A DNA stretch of 14,017 nt from assembly GCA_030146405.1 (NCBI GenBank), contig JASLBS010000207.1, positions 1 through 14,017 of the forward strand. Reading direction: 5' to 3'. Origin of the DNA: Arthrobacter sp. Lineage in GTDB: Bacteria; Actinomycetota; Actinomycetes; Actinomycetales; Micrococcaceae. Below, piece after piece: positions 6,548 through 13,596 of the stretch. A program made the position numbers and the translations under genes. The notes below the pieces were generated by a model. It was not told the DNA's origin. It was given only the letters and a program-made list of their open reading frames with translations, and did no database searches. Each line of letters opens with the position of its first letter. The stretch's first letter is position 1.

Positions 6548-6979
6548 TTGAACCAGCTCGTCCTCGTGCAGGCCGCTGCGCGGACCTGCCCCGGTCAGGG
6601 GCATGCACCCGGATGGCGGGGACGCTGCACAGGCGGCCACTGCATCGAGGTCCGGGCGGGGCTGCTCCTCCACTGGTGGGCGCCGTCACTGTTCCTGACG
6701 GCCGCCGACATCCTTGCGTCCTTCGAGGCGTACCGCTTCCTGTCCGAGGGCTATGTGCTCCCGCTGGTGATCCACCTGCAGGAACTGCGCGGAATCTCAC
6801 CGGACGCACGCGATGCCATGCTCGAGGGCACTCTCACGTCCCGTGTGGCGCTCGTCGGCAAAGGACCCGTGGACCGGGTGATCACGGCCTTCGCCGAGGG
6901 GAGCTTCTCGGACACGCGGTACTTCGAGTCGGCCGCTGCTGCGGAGCTCTGGGCGCGGGACGCGAGAGGCGGACGTTGA
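6548..6979 (+). CDS. DUF7793-like (STAS/SEC14-like) small protein
   Basis: The C-terminal two thirds of this 143-residue product, from CIEVRAGLLLHWWAPSLFLT (32-51) to ALVGKGPVDRVITAFAEG (101-118) and TRYFESAAAAELWARD (123-138), resemble a family of about 120-130 residues common in Arthrobacter relatives (DUF7793, STAS/SEC14-like fold), judged by recall. The frame is open from an ATG at 6374, but the extra N-terminal sequence is unlike the family and runs through the region upstream of the divergent BNR gene. A TTG at 6548 preceded by GGAGG (6538-6542) with five bases spacing is the preferred start; GTG at 6566 is an alternative. The function of this family is not established to my knowledge. 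Confidence 0.65.
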   Translation: MNQLVLVQAAARTCPGQGHAPGWRGRCTGGHCIEVRAGLLLHWWAPSLFLTAADILASFEAYRFLSEGYVLPLVIHLQELRGISPDARDAMLEGTLTSRVALVGKGPVDRVITAFAEGSFSDTRYFESAAAAELWARDARGGR

Positions 6980-7000
6980 TCGTGGGAACCGATCCGGTGC

Positions 7001-7333
7001 TCAGCGGCTCTCGTTGTAGGCGTCGATGATCGACGTCGTGATCCGGCCCCGCGCGCTGGGGTTGTAGCCGCTGTCCTGGGCCCACCGGCGGATCTGCTGC
7101 GTCTCCTCGCGCGAGGACGCGTTCGAGGAAGCCTTCGGCGAGGAAGTGGGCCGGCCCGGTCCGGCCGTCCTGGCCTTGCCCACGTAGCCGGAGAGCACGG
7201 CACGCAGGGTGTCCGCATTCTGCTGCGTGAGGTCGATCTCGTAGTCGATGCCATCGAGGGAGAACCGGACGGTCTGCTTCGCCTCCTCGCCGCTGACGTC
7301 ATCGATCAGTTGCCTGTGGACGCGCTGCGCCAT
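7001..7333 (-). CDS. lsr2: Nucleoid-associated protein Lsr2
   Basis: A 110-residue H-NS-like xenogeneic silencer of actinobacteria that binds the minor groove of AT-rich DNA and bridges it. The N-terminal dimerisation domain reads VHRQLIDDVSGEEAKQTVRF (5-24) with DGIDYEIDL (27-35). A Ser/Pro-rich linker (about 55-75) leads to the DNA-binding domain IRRWAQDSGYNPSARGRITT (81-100), with the RGR (95-97) that inserts into the minor groove. Size matches mycobacterial Lsr2 (112). AAGGAG six bases before the ATG fixes the start. It converges on the DUF7793-like gene, 21 bases between stops. Arthrobacter relatives often carry more than one Lsr2, so this may not be the only copy. Confidence 0.95.
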   Translation of the reverse strand: MAQRVHRQLIDDVSGEEAKQTVRFSLDGIDYEIDLTQQNADTLRAVLSGYVGKARTAGPGRPTSSPKASSNASSREETQQIRRWAQDSGYNPSARGRITTSIIDAYNESR

Positions 7334-7378
7334 GAATCTCTCCTTCTTGTCCGCCGATGGATGCCACCCCCGGAACCG

Positions 7379-7384
7379 ACTCTA
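7379..7384 (-). promoter_or_regulatory. Probable -10 box of lsr2
   Basis: TAGAGT on the minus strand lies 45 bases before the lsr2 ATG, in the divergent region shared with the membrane-protein gene. No clear -35 is seen, which is common in this group. The leader carries AAGGAG before the start. Confidence 0.4.
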
Positions 7385-7439
7385 GCCGGGAGCCGGAGGC
7401 CGTGTGCCTCCCCGTTCGACCTGCAGCGGAGGGGCTCGC

Positions 7440-7445
7440 TAGGGT
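7440..7445 (+). promoter_or_regulatory. Probable -10 box of the membrane-protein gene
   Basis: TAGGGT 34 bases before the ATG at 7480, with TTCGACC about 19 bases upstream as a possible -35. Initiation would fall around 7452, leaving a short leader ending in GGGGGGAAC. Confidence 0.4.
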
Positions 7446-7479
7446 TGCCGGGTACTGGCCGAGTGTTCGGGGGGAACGT

Positions 7480-8184
7480 ATGACCACAGCAACGCATCAG
7501 AAGCCGAGAGTCCTGCGGGTGGGGGAGGTCCTCGTCCAGGTCTACATCTTCCTGACGGTGGTCGGCGTGCTGTTCGTCACCGCAGCCACCCTGTTGACGG
7601 AAAGTTCCATCACGGTGCAGCTTCCCGTCCAGTCGTTCACTCCGTCGCCGTATCCCGGCATCGAGATCACCGACCCACCGCCCGCCGAGATCAGGGGTGG
7701 CGGGTTCAGCCGGGGCGAGTTCGCCGTGGAGGGCCTGAGCTTCGCGACCCGCGTCTGGCTGGCGGCCGCTGCGCTGGCCCACGGGGTCACCGCGGTCCTC
7801 GTGGGAATCGCACTCCTCCGCGTCCTCCACGGACCCACGAGCAGTGGGTCCTTCACCGACCGGCTCAGGGGAGCCCTGAAGCTGGCGGGTGTCGCGCTGA
7901 TCGCCGGCTGTATCGCCTGGCAGGTGCTGGGCGGCATCGGCGAGGCACGAGCCTCCGATGAAGCCTTCCGCATCTCCGGGTGGACGGCGGTGGACCTGGA
8001 CCACACTCCGGCTCCAGACGAATTCCCCGCCGACGCAGGACTGCCGAGGCCCGGGGGCGGTCCGGACATCGACCTCACGCCGGCCTGGATCGGACTCGGT
8101 CTGCTGGCCGCCTCCGCTGCCGCGGCGCACCACGGACGCTCACGCACCGAGGATGCCGGGGGAGGACGTCCGAGTACCGAGTAG
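7480..8184 (+). CDS. Four-helix membrane protein, possibly DUF2975-like
   Basis: A 234-residue integral membrane protein. Hydrophobic segments lie at about 18-39, 91-117, 133-155 and 199-217, giving four helices with an extracytoplasmic loop of about 50 residues between the first two and a Pro/Asp-rich loop (173-198) before the last. The arrangement, with FTDRLRGALKLAG (125-137) before helix 3, recalls DUF2975 membrane proteins, but this is weak. The frame extends upstream to 7357; the ATG at 7480 is chosen because it follows GGGGGGAAC and a plausible promoter and begins a normal hydrophilic N-terminus. No XRE regulator, the usual partner of DUF2975, is adjacent. The substrate or role is unknown. 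Confidence 0.7.
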   Translation: MTTATHQKPRVLRVGEVLVQVYIFLTVVGVLFVTAATLLTESSITVQLPVQSFTPSPYPGIEITDPPPAEIRGGGFSRGEFAVEGLSFATRVWLAAAALAHGVTAVLVGIALLRVLHGPTSSGSFTDRLRGALKLAGVALIAGCIAWQVLGGIGEARASDEAFRISGWTAVDLDHTPAPDEFPADAGLPRPGGGPDIDLTPAWIGLGLLAASAAAAHHGRSRTEDAGGGRPSTE

Positions 8185-8213
8185 CGGTACGGGAGGGCGG
8201 CACTCGCCCTCCC
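8174..8213 (+). terminator. Two abutting hairpins over the stop of the membrane-protein gene
   Basis: GTACCG (8174-8179) pairs with CGGTAC (8185-8190), with the TAG stop in its loop; directly next, GGGAGGGCG (8191-8199) pairs with CGCCCTCCC (8205-8213) around a five-base loop. The second stem (9 bp, G/C-rich) is the likelier terminator, although no T-run follows. It ends four bases before the -10 of the next gene. Confidence 0.5.
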
Positions 8214-8216
8214 GCC

Positions 8217-8222
8217 TAGACT
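8217..8222 (+). promoter_or_regulatory. -10 box giving a leaderless message for the DUF4031-HD gene
   Basis: TAGACT stands seven bases before the ATG at 8230, so transcription would start at or within a base of the initiation codon. There is no Shine-Dalgarno at the usual distance, which fits leaderless translation. Confidence 0.55.
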
Positions 8223-8229
8223 GCTGGGC

Positions 8230-9117
8230 ATGGCCGTCCTGATCGATCCCCCGTCCTGGCCCGCACACGGGACCGAGTTCTCCCATCTCGTCTCGACGTC
8301 GTCCCTCGCGGAACTCCACGCCTTCGCCGCCGCAGCCGGTATCTCGCGGAGGGCCTTCGACGAAGACCACTACGACGTCCCCGCACGGCGCTACCGGGAG
8401 TTGCTGGACCGCGGAGCACTCCCCGTCAGCGGCGGCGAGCTGGTGCGTGCCCTCCTCGCCAGCGGCCTCCGGATCCCGGCACGACGGCGGGCGCCGCGCC
8501 TTCGCGTGGCCCTGGTAACGCGCTGGGACACACTCCTGCCCGGCGTCCCCGACCTCGGTGCGGAACTCCTCGACCGCTGGGGTGAACCGCACCGGAGGTA
8601 CCACACACCCGGCCACCTTCTTGCGGTCCTCGAAGCGCTCCACCGGCTGCTGGAACCTGCGGACGCCTCCCTCCGCAGGACCGTCCTCCTTGCCGCATGG
8701 TTCCACGATGCCGTCTACCAGGGGGTAGCGGGCGAGGACGAACGCGCTTCGGCCGCGATGGCCGGCGACCGGCTGCAGCACGTCCTGCAGCCGGACGAGG
8801 TCAAGGACGTCCAGCGCCTGGTACTCCTCACCGCATCCCATGATCCATCGGTGGAGGACCGGTCCGGAACGCTTCTGTGCGACGCGGATCTCTCGGTGCT
8901 GGGCGGTTCGCCGGAGGACTACCACCGGTACGCCACCGCCGTCCGCGCCGAGTACGCGCACGTGCCCGAGAGCGACTTCCGGGCGGGCCGCCGCGCAGTC
9001 CTGCAGCGCCTGATGGCGTTGGATCCGCTGTACCGGACGGTGCGGGCACAGGCGCTCTGGGCGGACGCTGCCCGGCGGAACCTGCTGGAGGAACTGGCCT
9101 CGCTCGGGGAGGTGTGA
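8230..9117 (+). CDS. DUF4031-HD phosphohydrolase fusion protein
   Basis: A 295-residue two-domain protein. Residues 1 to about 85 are a DUF4031 domain, with MAVLIDPPSWPAHGTEFSHL at the very N-terminus and RRAFDEDHYDVPARRYREL (40-58). Residues about 95-295 are an HD-superfamily metal-dependent phosphohydrolase of the COG4339 kind: WGEPHRRYHTPGHLLAVLEA (117-136), the HD pair in AAWFHDAVY (155-163), HD again at 204-205 and CDADLSVLGG (217-226) with a likely metal-binding Asp. The substrate is unknown; HD proteins cleave phosphate esters, often nucleotides. The N-terminal methionine is supported by DUF4031 starting exactly there. It converges on aztD and ends at a strong terminator. Confidence 0.85.
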   Translation: MAVLIDPPSWPAHGTEFSHLVSTSSLAELHAFAAAAGISRRAFDEDHYDVPARRYRELLDRGALPVSGGELVRALLASGLRIPARRRAPRLRVALVTRWDTLLPGVPDLGAELLDRWGEPHRRYHTPGHLLAVLEALHRLLEPADASLRRTVLLAAWFHDAVYQGVAGEDERASAAMAGDRLQHVLQPDEVKDVQRLVLLTASHDPSVEDRSGTLLCDADLSVLGGSPEDYHRYATAVRAEYAHVPESDFRAGRRAVLQRLMALDPLYRTVRAQALWADAARRNLLEELASLGEV

Positions 9118-9120
9118 CGG

Positions 9121-9163
9121 CGGAAGGGGGCAGGCACCTGATCCAGGTGCCTGCCCCCTTCCG
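9121..9163. terminator. Strong bidirectional hairpin between DUF4031-HD and aztD
   Basis: A perfect 20-bp stem (9121-9140 with 9144-9163) around the loop ATC lies between the two convergent stop codons, three bases after the TGA at 9115-9117. It is G/C-rich and symmetric, so it can serve both strands; T-runs are only modest. Confidence 0.88.
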
Positions 9164-9187
9164 GGACCATCGAGTAGTACTGCGTCG

Positions 9188-10441
9188 TCAGCCTTCGACG
9201 ACGGCGATCTCGTTCGGAGTACCGGGAAGCTCCTCGGACGAGGTGATGTCGCCGGTGGCGATGGCCACCGCGTGGATCTTCTTGGCAGCCGGGTCGGTGA
9301 CGTAGGCGGTGCCACCGATCACCTTGAGGGCGGGGTGCGGGTCCTGCCACTCGGCCGGGCCCTCCCAGGCCTCGATGACGGGCAGGGAGCTCGTCACGTC
9401 GCCGGTCTCGGGGTCGATGGTGTGCAGCGAGCCGTCGGAGGCGATCACGAGGACTTCTCCGTCCGGGCCGCGCGCCACGTCGCGGAACGTGTACTCGACG
9501 CCCTCGGGGAGCTCGACTACCTCCATGGTCTTGGCCTCGGTGTCGATGAGGACGAGCTTCGAGAGCAGGTATCCCTCGGAGTCCGGGTCGGAGTTGTAAT
9601 CTCCGGCCACGATGGTGCTGACGTCGCTCACGTAGGCGTTGCCCATGCGTCCGTACTCGTCGGGAGCTGCAATCTTGGTGATCTCACCGTCGTCGTACAC
9701 CAGGACACCGTTGTTGCAGCCGAAGACCACCACTTCGTCCTCAGTGGTGCCTTCTCCGTGCACCGACGGGCATTCGTCGCTACTGGCGATCTCCTCGCGG
9801 TCGGCATCCAGGACCTGGATGCCCGTCCGGCCCTCGGAGTTCCCCACCGTGGTCAGTAGCGTGCCGTCGTCGAGCAGCACCGAGACTCCGTGATGGGCCT
9901 CCTCGCCTTCGATGACCTCGGTATCGGGCAGGGAGCCGCCGTTGTCGAGCAGGTCGTCCGTGGTGAAAATTGTGGTGTCGCTCGTGCCGTCGGCGTACAG
10001 AACCGTGTGGTCGTGGTGCGGCACGACGTGCCCGGCAGTGTCGGCCTCGAAGATCAGGTCGGTGAGCTCAGGATCTGCCTGCTGTGAGCCGGAGGAGTCG
10101 GTCCAGGTGCCGAGGTCCAGGACCTGGAAGCCCTGCGGTACCGTCACCAGCGCGTGGCGGCCGTCGCCGGCCGGGTTGAGACGGGTGAAGCCGTCGATCG
10201 GGAGATCGCCTTCGACGGCGAGGGTGGTGCCGTCCACCACCACGATCCCGCCGTCGTAGGTCAGTGCGACGCGAGGAGTCTGCACGTCGGACGCAGCGGC
10301 GGATGTCGAGGTGCTGGGTTCCGCCGAGGCGTCCGAGCCGGATTCCGCAGTGCTGCAGGCGGAGAGGAGGAGCGCGGAGGAGGCGACGGTGGCCGCGAGG
10401 GCGAGATGCCTCCGACGCTTCGGGAGGGTGTTCGATGTCAT
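9188..10441 (-). CDS. aztD: Zinc metallochaperone AztD (lipoprotein)
   Basis: AztD is a beta-propeller that hands zinc directly to the binding protein AztC in the prototype Paracoccus system. This 417-residue product has KRRR, a hydrophobic stretch and the lipobox LLSAC (Cys29), then a Ser/Thr/Ala linker, so it is probably membrane-anchored outside the cell. Likely metal-related residues are GHVVPHHDHTVLYADG (137-152), EAHHG (181-185) and the pair Cys224/Cys242 with His228. The WT-type loop at 113-120, which is His-rich in the neighbouring paralogue, is SSGSQQ-like here without His. An ATG at 10468 overlaps the aztC stop, but GAAGGA before the ATG at 10441 and the signal sequence favour 10441. 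It is the last gene of the operon. Confidence 0.88.
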   Translation of the reverse strand: MTSNTLPKRRRHLALAATVASSALLLSACSTAESGSDASAEPSTSTSAAASDVQTPRVALTYDGGIVVVDGTTLAVEGDLPIDGFTRLNPAGDGRHALVTVPQGFQVLDLGTWTDSSGSQQADPELTDLIFEADTAGHVVPHHDHTVLYADGTSDTTIFTTDDLLDNGGSLPDTEVIEGEEAHHGVSVLLDDGTLLTTVGNSEGRTGIQVLDADREEIASSDECPSVHGEGTTEDEVVVFGCNNGVLVYDDGEITKIAAPDEYGRMGNAYVSDVSTIVAGDYNSDPDSEGYLLSKLVLIDTEAKTMEVVELPEGVEYTFRDVARGPDGEVLVIASDGSLHTIDPETGDVTSSLPVIEAWEGPAEWQDPHPALKVIGGTAYVTDPAAKKIHAVAIATGDITSSEELPGTPNEIAVVEG

Positions 10442-10464
10442 GATTTCCTTCTGTTCCTGGACCC

Positions 10465-11382
10465 TCATGGTGAGAGGCCTGCTGATATGCGCTCCGTGTT
10501 CGTGCGCATCATGGTGAGGTACGTCTCTGCGCCCTCACCGGGGTTCGTGAGTGATTCGGTGAAGAGTTCCACGACGTCGACGTCGATGTTCGCGCCGTCG
10601 GCGAGGACCTGGACCAGCCGGTCCGGCTGGGATGATTCGGCGAAGATGGTGGTGACCTGTGCCTCCTCGATGGCGCCCACGAGGTCCCTGAGATCGGACG
10701 CGCTGGGCGAGGCGAGGGTGGTCCCGCCGGGGATCACCGCACCGATGATCCGGAAGTCGTACCGGTCCGCGAGGTAGCCGAAGACGTGGTGGTTGGTCAC
10801 CAGGTTGCGTCGCTCGGCGGGGATCGTGGCGAAGGACTCCGTCATGGTGGCGTCCAGGTCCGCCAGCTCCGAGCGGTAGGCGTCGGCGGAGGTGGTGATG
10901 GCCGCCGTGTCGATACCGTCGAAGCCGAGTGCCTGCTTCTCGATCTCGTCGATGACGTCGATCATGAGCTCCGGGTTCGTCCAGAAGTGCGGGTCCGGCG
11001 CTCCGGCCGCATCACCCTCGGTGTAGTCGAGGACCTCGATGACGTCCCCGGCGACGAGGAGGGGAACGTCCTCCGCCGCAGCGCTGTCGATGTGCTGCTG
11101 CAGGCCCTCCTCGAGTCCCAGACCGTTGGTGACGATCAGATCGGCCTGCCGCATCATCGCGCCGTCCTGGGCGGAGATCTCGAAGGAGTGCGGATCGGCG
11201 TTCGGCTTCATGAGCGTGCGGACCTCGATCTCGTCACCCACCACGTTCTCGACCACATCGCCGAGGATGTTCGTGGTCACCATGATCACCGGCTTCTCGG
11301 CGTCGTCCGCCGAGCATGCGGTGACTCCCAGGAGAGCGGCCGCCATCCCGGCCAGTGCCAGGGTGCGGCGTACCCCGGTCAT
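10465..11382 (-). CDS. aztC: Zinc ABC transporter substrate-binding protein AztC
   Basis: Cluster A-I metal-binding lipoprotein of 305 residues. The signal peptide ends at the lipobox VTAC (Cys23). Expected zinc ligands are His65 in NADPHSFE, His132 in DPHFWTNP, His198 in NHHVFGYLADRY and an acidic residue, probably Glu249 (IFAES) or Glu276 (FTESL). The loop between the first two histidines (118-131) is short and acidic, without the His-rich stretch of ZnuA; AztC-type proteins likewise depend on AztD for loading. The open frame extends upstream to 11742 inside the previous gene, but ATG 11382 begins the signal peptide and overlaps the preceding TGA (ATGA). It sits between two AztD-like genes. 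Confidence 0.92.
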   Translation of the reverse strand: MTGVRRTLALAGMAAALLGVTACSADDAEKPVIMVTTNILGDVVENVVGDEIEVRTLMKPNADPHSFEISAQDGAMMRQADLIVTNGLGLEEGLQQHIDSAAAEDVPLLVAGDVIEVLDYTEGDAAGAPDPHFWTNPELMIDVIDEIEKQALGFDGIDTAAITTSADAYRSELADLDATMTESFATIPAERRNLVTNHHVFGYLADRYDFRIIGAVIPGGTTLASPSASDLRDLVGAIEEAQVTTIFAESSQPDRLVQVLADGANIDVDVVELFTESLTNPGEGAETYLTMMRTNTERISAGLSP

Positions 11383-12659
11383 CGTCCGGTCTCCGCGAGG
11401 TGCACCGGCGAGGTCTCCGTCTCGAAGGTCCGCGCGATGCGGGCATCGTCCGCGAAGTCGATCTCGAAGAGCTGCTGTTCCGCCGGGGCGTTGAGGTAGG
11501 CACGCTGCTGGTCGGCGACGAGCTCGACACCGTCCAGGAGTGCGGGGTCGGCGAGGGTCTCGGGCAGCAGGGGTTCGGTCTCGGCGATCGTCTCGCCGCT
11601 GTCGGCCAGAACCACGAGCACGCGGCCCTCCTCGGTCAGGGCGATCACGTGTCCCTCGTTGTCGTCGACGGCGGCTGCCTGCAGGAGGGGTTCGTCGGTC
11701 TCGACGAACTGCCACTCGCGCTCGCGGGTGTTCAGGAGCCACAGCCCCTGGTCGCCCGCCACCGCGGCGACGGTGGGGCGGCCCTTACGGGCACGGAATT
11801 CGGTGGCCTTGTCAGCGCTGACTCCGGCCGGGTAAGCGATCAACTCGTACTCCATGGAACCGTCCAGCACCGTGGCGAGGAGCGCGCCGTCGTCGCAGCC
11901 GATCACCGCACCCACACGGGTGGTGATGGTGCCCTGGGCCTCGAGGCACTCGGCGGTCCCGTCGGGAAGCGGTTCACCGTCCGCGCCATAGGCCCGGACC
12001 GACCCTGCGGTGCCGTCGGTGCCGGGTTCCGTCAGCAGCTGCAGGGCCCCGGGAAGCGGGATGAGCATGCCGGCGTGCGGATCGGTGGTCAGCTCGGAGC
12101 TGACGGAGATCTCACCCTTGCCGAGCGCGTCGTTGTCGAGGACCATGCCCTCACCGCTGTCGGGGAAGAAGACGCCGGTGCTGGCGGCACCGGAGGTCAC
12201 CACGGCTTCGCCGCTGCCGTCGATCGTGCCCACGATGCTCGGCTCGGCGCGGTAGTAGTGGAAGTGGTCCTCGTGGTCCCAGGTCCAGACGCCGCTGTCG
12301 ATGATGGTCATGGTGCCCTCCGTCGCGGAGGACGCGAAGAGGTAGCGTCCGTCCGTCGCGGTGGAGGTGACGGACGGGACATCACCGATGGTGGATTGGG
12401 ACTCATCGGCGAGATCGAGCAGACCGGCGGTACCGGCGGGATCGAGGGTGAGGAGGTGCAGCTGGGGTTCGGCGACCTCGGCGGCACCCTCGATGGCGCC
12501 GTGGCCGTCGCCGAGGGTTGATTCGTCGGTGCTCTCGGCAGTGGTCTCCGTCGTGTCCTCGGTGGACGGCGCGGGATCCGCGGTGTCCGAGGGCGAGCAG
12601 GAGGTGAGGACGAGGGTGAGCAGGGTGAGGGGGACGAGCAGTTTACGAGGCGTTGGCAC
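11379..12659 (-). CDS. AztD-like beta-propeller lipoprotein (second paralogue)
   Basis: A 426-residue lipoprotein: a basic start, a hydrophobic core and LTSC (Cys21), then an acidic Thr/Ser linker to about 50. It aligns by eye with AztD at VW-T (124-126), at the cysteine pair AEC..GC (Cys238, Cys255) and over its whole propeller length. It carries the His-rich loop WTWDHEDHFHYYRAEP (125-140), which AztD of this locus lacks, whereas it lacks HVVPHHDH. A role in zinc capture or delivery to AztC is inferred. The start is a GTG at 12659 with AGGAAG upstream; it overlaps the end of aztB by 17 bases, and its TGA overlaps the aztC ATG. Confidence 0.8.
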   Translation of the reverse strand: MPTPRKLLVPLTLLTLVLTSCSPSDTADPAPSTEDTTETTAESTDESTLGDGHGAIEGAAEVAEPQLHLLTLDPAGTAGLLDLADESQSTIGDVPSVTSTATDGRYLFASSATEGTMTIIDSGVWTWDHEDHFHYYRAEPSIVGTIDGSGEAVVTSGAASTGVFFPDSGEGMVLDNDALGKGEISVSSELTTDPHAGMLIPLPGALQLLTEPGTDGTAGSVRAYGADGEPLPDGTAECLEAQGTITTRVGAVIGCDDGALLATVLDGSMEYELIAYPAGVSADKATEFRARKGRPTVAAVAGDQGLWLLNTREREWQFVETDEPLLQAAAVDDNEGHVIALTEEGRVLVVLADSGETIAETEPLLPETLADPALLDGVELVADQQRAYLNAPAEQQLFEIDFADDARIARTFETETSPVHLAETGR

Positions 12660-13542
12660 GAAGATCTTCCTGGAACGATGCTGCGGATGGTCGGGCGGTG
12701 GTGCGACGGATGGCGGTCGACGACGGTCGGCGGCGCGTGAGACCGCGGAGCAGGCTGGAGAGCCCGGCGGAGGTGATCGCGGCGAGGGCGATCGACGCCC
12801 CGGCGGCCGTGCCGAAGTACCAGGACACGAGGAGGCCGCAGAGGACGGAGAGCGAGCCGATGACGGCCGCGAACACCATCGTGGTGGGGATCCGGGTGGT
12901 CCAGCAGGCGGCGGCGACGGCGGGTGCGAGGAGCAGCCCGATCACGAGCAGCGCGCCGACCGCCTGGTAGGAGGCGACGACGGCGAGTGTGACCAGGCCC
13001 ACCAGCAGTACCTGTGCCAGCCTGGGCCTGAGCCCCATCACGTGGGCCACCCGGCGGTCGAAGACGAGCGCCACGAAGGAACGGTGGAAGGCGACGGCCA
13101 CGAGGATCGTCACGAGGAGGGCGACGCCCAGCATCCAGAGCTCGTTGCCGTTGATGGCCAGGACGTCTCCGAAGAGGATCACGGTGGCATCGGTGGCGAA
13201 ACTGCGCGAGTGGGAGATGATGATCACGCCCGCGGCCAGCATGCCGACGAAGAAGAGGCCGATACTCGTGTCATGGGACAGGCGTCCGCGACGGGCGAGG
13301 AAGCTCACGCCCAGACTCATCACGATGGCGCTCGCAGCGGCTCCCAGAATCACCGGGATGCCTGCCAGCGTGGCCAGCGCGACGCCGGGAAGCATCCCGT
13401 GTGCCATGGCTTCGCCGAGGAAGGCCATGCCCCGGATGACCACCCAGGTGCCCACCACCGCGCAGATCATGGCGCAGAGGGAGCCGCCGATGAAGGCGCG
13501 CACCATGAAGTCGGCGCCCAGCGGGGCGAGGAGGGAGGACAT
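12643..13542 (-). CDS. aztB: Zinc ABC transporter permease AztB
   Basis: Membrane subunit of the ABC-3 (ZnuB) family, 299 residues with about eight hydrophobic segments. Family motifs seen are VVIRGMAFLGEAMAHGMLPG (34-53), FDRRVAHVMGLRPR (161-174) and VGALLVIGLLLAPAVAA (195-211). The cytoplasmic tail after about 268 is Arg-rich and ends in an acidic stretch. The frame is open to an ATG at 13578, but that would put the Zur-like repeat inside the gene, and the family start is MSSLLAPLG; ATG 13542 is chosen although its ribosome site is weak. First gene of the aztB-paralogue-aztC-aztD operon, with overlaps at each of the next two junctions. Confidence 0.9.
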   Translation of the reverse strand: MSSLLAPLGADFMVRAFIGGSLCAMICAVVGTWVVIRGMAFLGEAMAHGMLPGVALATLAGIPVILGAAASAIVMSLGVSFLARRGRLSHDTSIGLFFVGMLAAGVIIISHSRSFATDATVILFGDVLAINGNELWMLGVALLVTILVAVAFHRSFVALVFDRRVAHVMGLRPRLAQVLLVGLVTLAVVASYQAVGALLVIGLLLAPAVAAACWTTRIPTTMVFAAVIGSLSVLCGLLVSWYFGTAAGASIALAAITSAGLSSLLRGLTRRRPSSTAIRRTTARPSAASFQEDLRANAS

Positions 13543-13562
13543 ACCTAGAGGGTAATCACAAA

Positions 13563-13577
13563 TGATTGTCATTCTCA
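13563..13577. promoter_or_regulatory. Zur/Fur-like operator between aztA and aztB
   Basis: TGATTGT-C-ATTCTCA has the 7-1-7 layout of Fur-family sites, with TGA..T and A..TCA half-sites matching at four of seven pairs. The overlapping AATGA-TTG-TCATT (13561-13573) is a perfect 5-3-5 palindrome. It lies in the 54-base gap between divergent aztB and aztA, where a zinc-sensing Zur would control both. Confidence 0.65.
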
Positions 13578-13584
13578 AACGTGC

Positions 13585-13590
13585 TATATT
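13585..13590 (+). promoter_or_regulatory. -10 box of aztA, probable leaderless start
   Basis: TATATT ends six bases before the GTG at 13597, so transcription would begin at or next to the start codon. The Zur-like repeat covers the -35 region, a position suited to repression. Confidence 0.55.
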
Positions 13591-13596
13591 TTCTCG

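Noticed and set aside
6978..6994. GATCG/CGATC hairpin between the DUF7793-like gene and lsr2
   Set aside because: Only five base pairs with a seven-base loop and no T-run; too weak to call a terminator.
8140..9315. 391-codon open frame on the minus strand
   Set aside because: It is antisense to the DUF4031-HD gene and crosses the strong terminator at 9121-9163.
10442..10468. aztD start at the ATG overlapping the aztC stop
   Set aside because: The ATG at 10441 has a good GAAGGA site and gives a normal signal peptide; the earlier start would add nine charged residues before it.
11383..11742. Upstream extension of aztC by 120 codons
   Set aside because: The extension lies within the preceding gene, is Arg/Pro-rich and would bury the lipoprotein signal peptide that begins at 11382.
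11355..13548. Two long plus-strand open frames (11355-12521 and 12361-13548)
   Set aside because: Both lie opposite the AztD-like gene and aztB and have the Gly/Asp/His-rich look of shadow frames.
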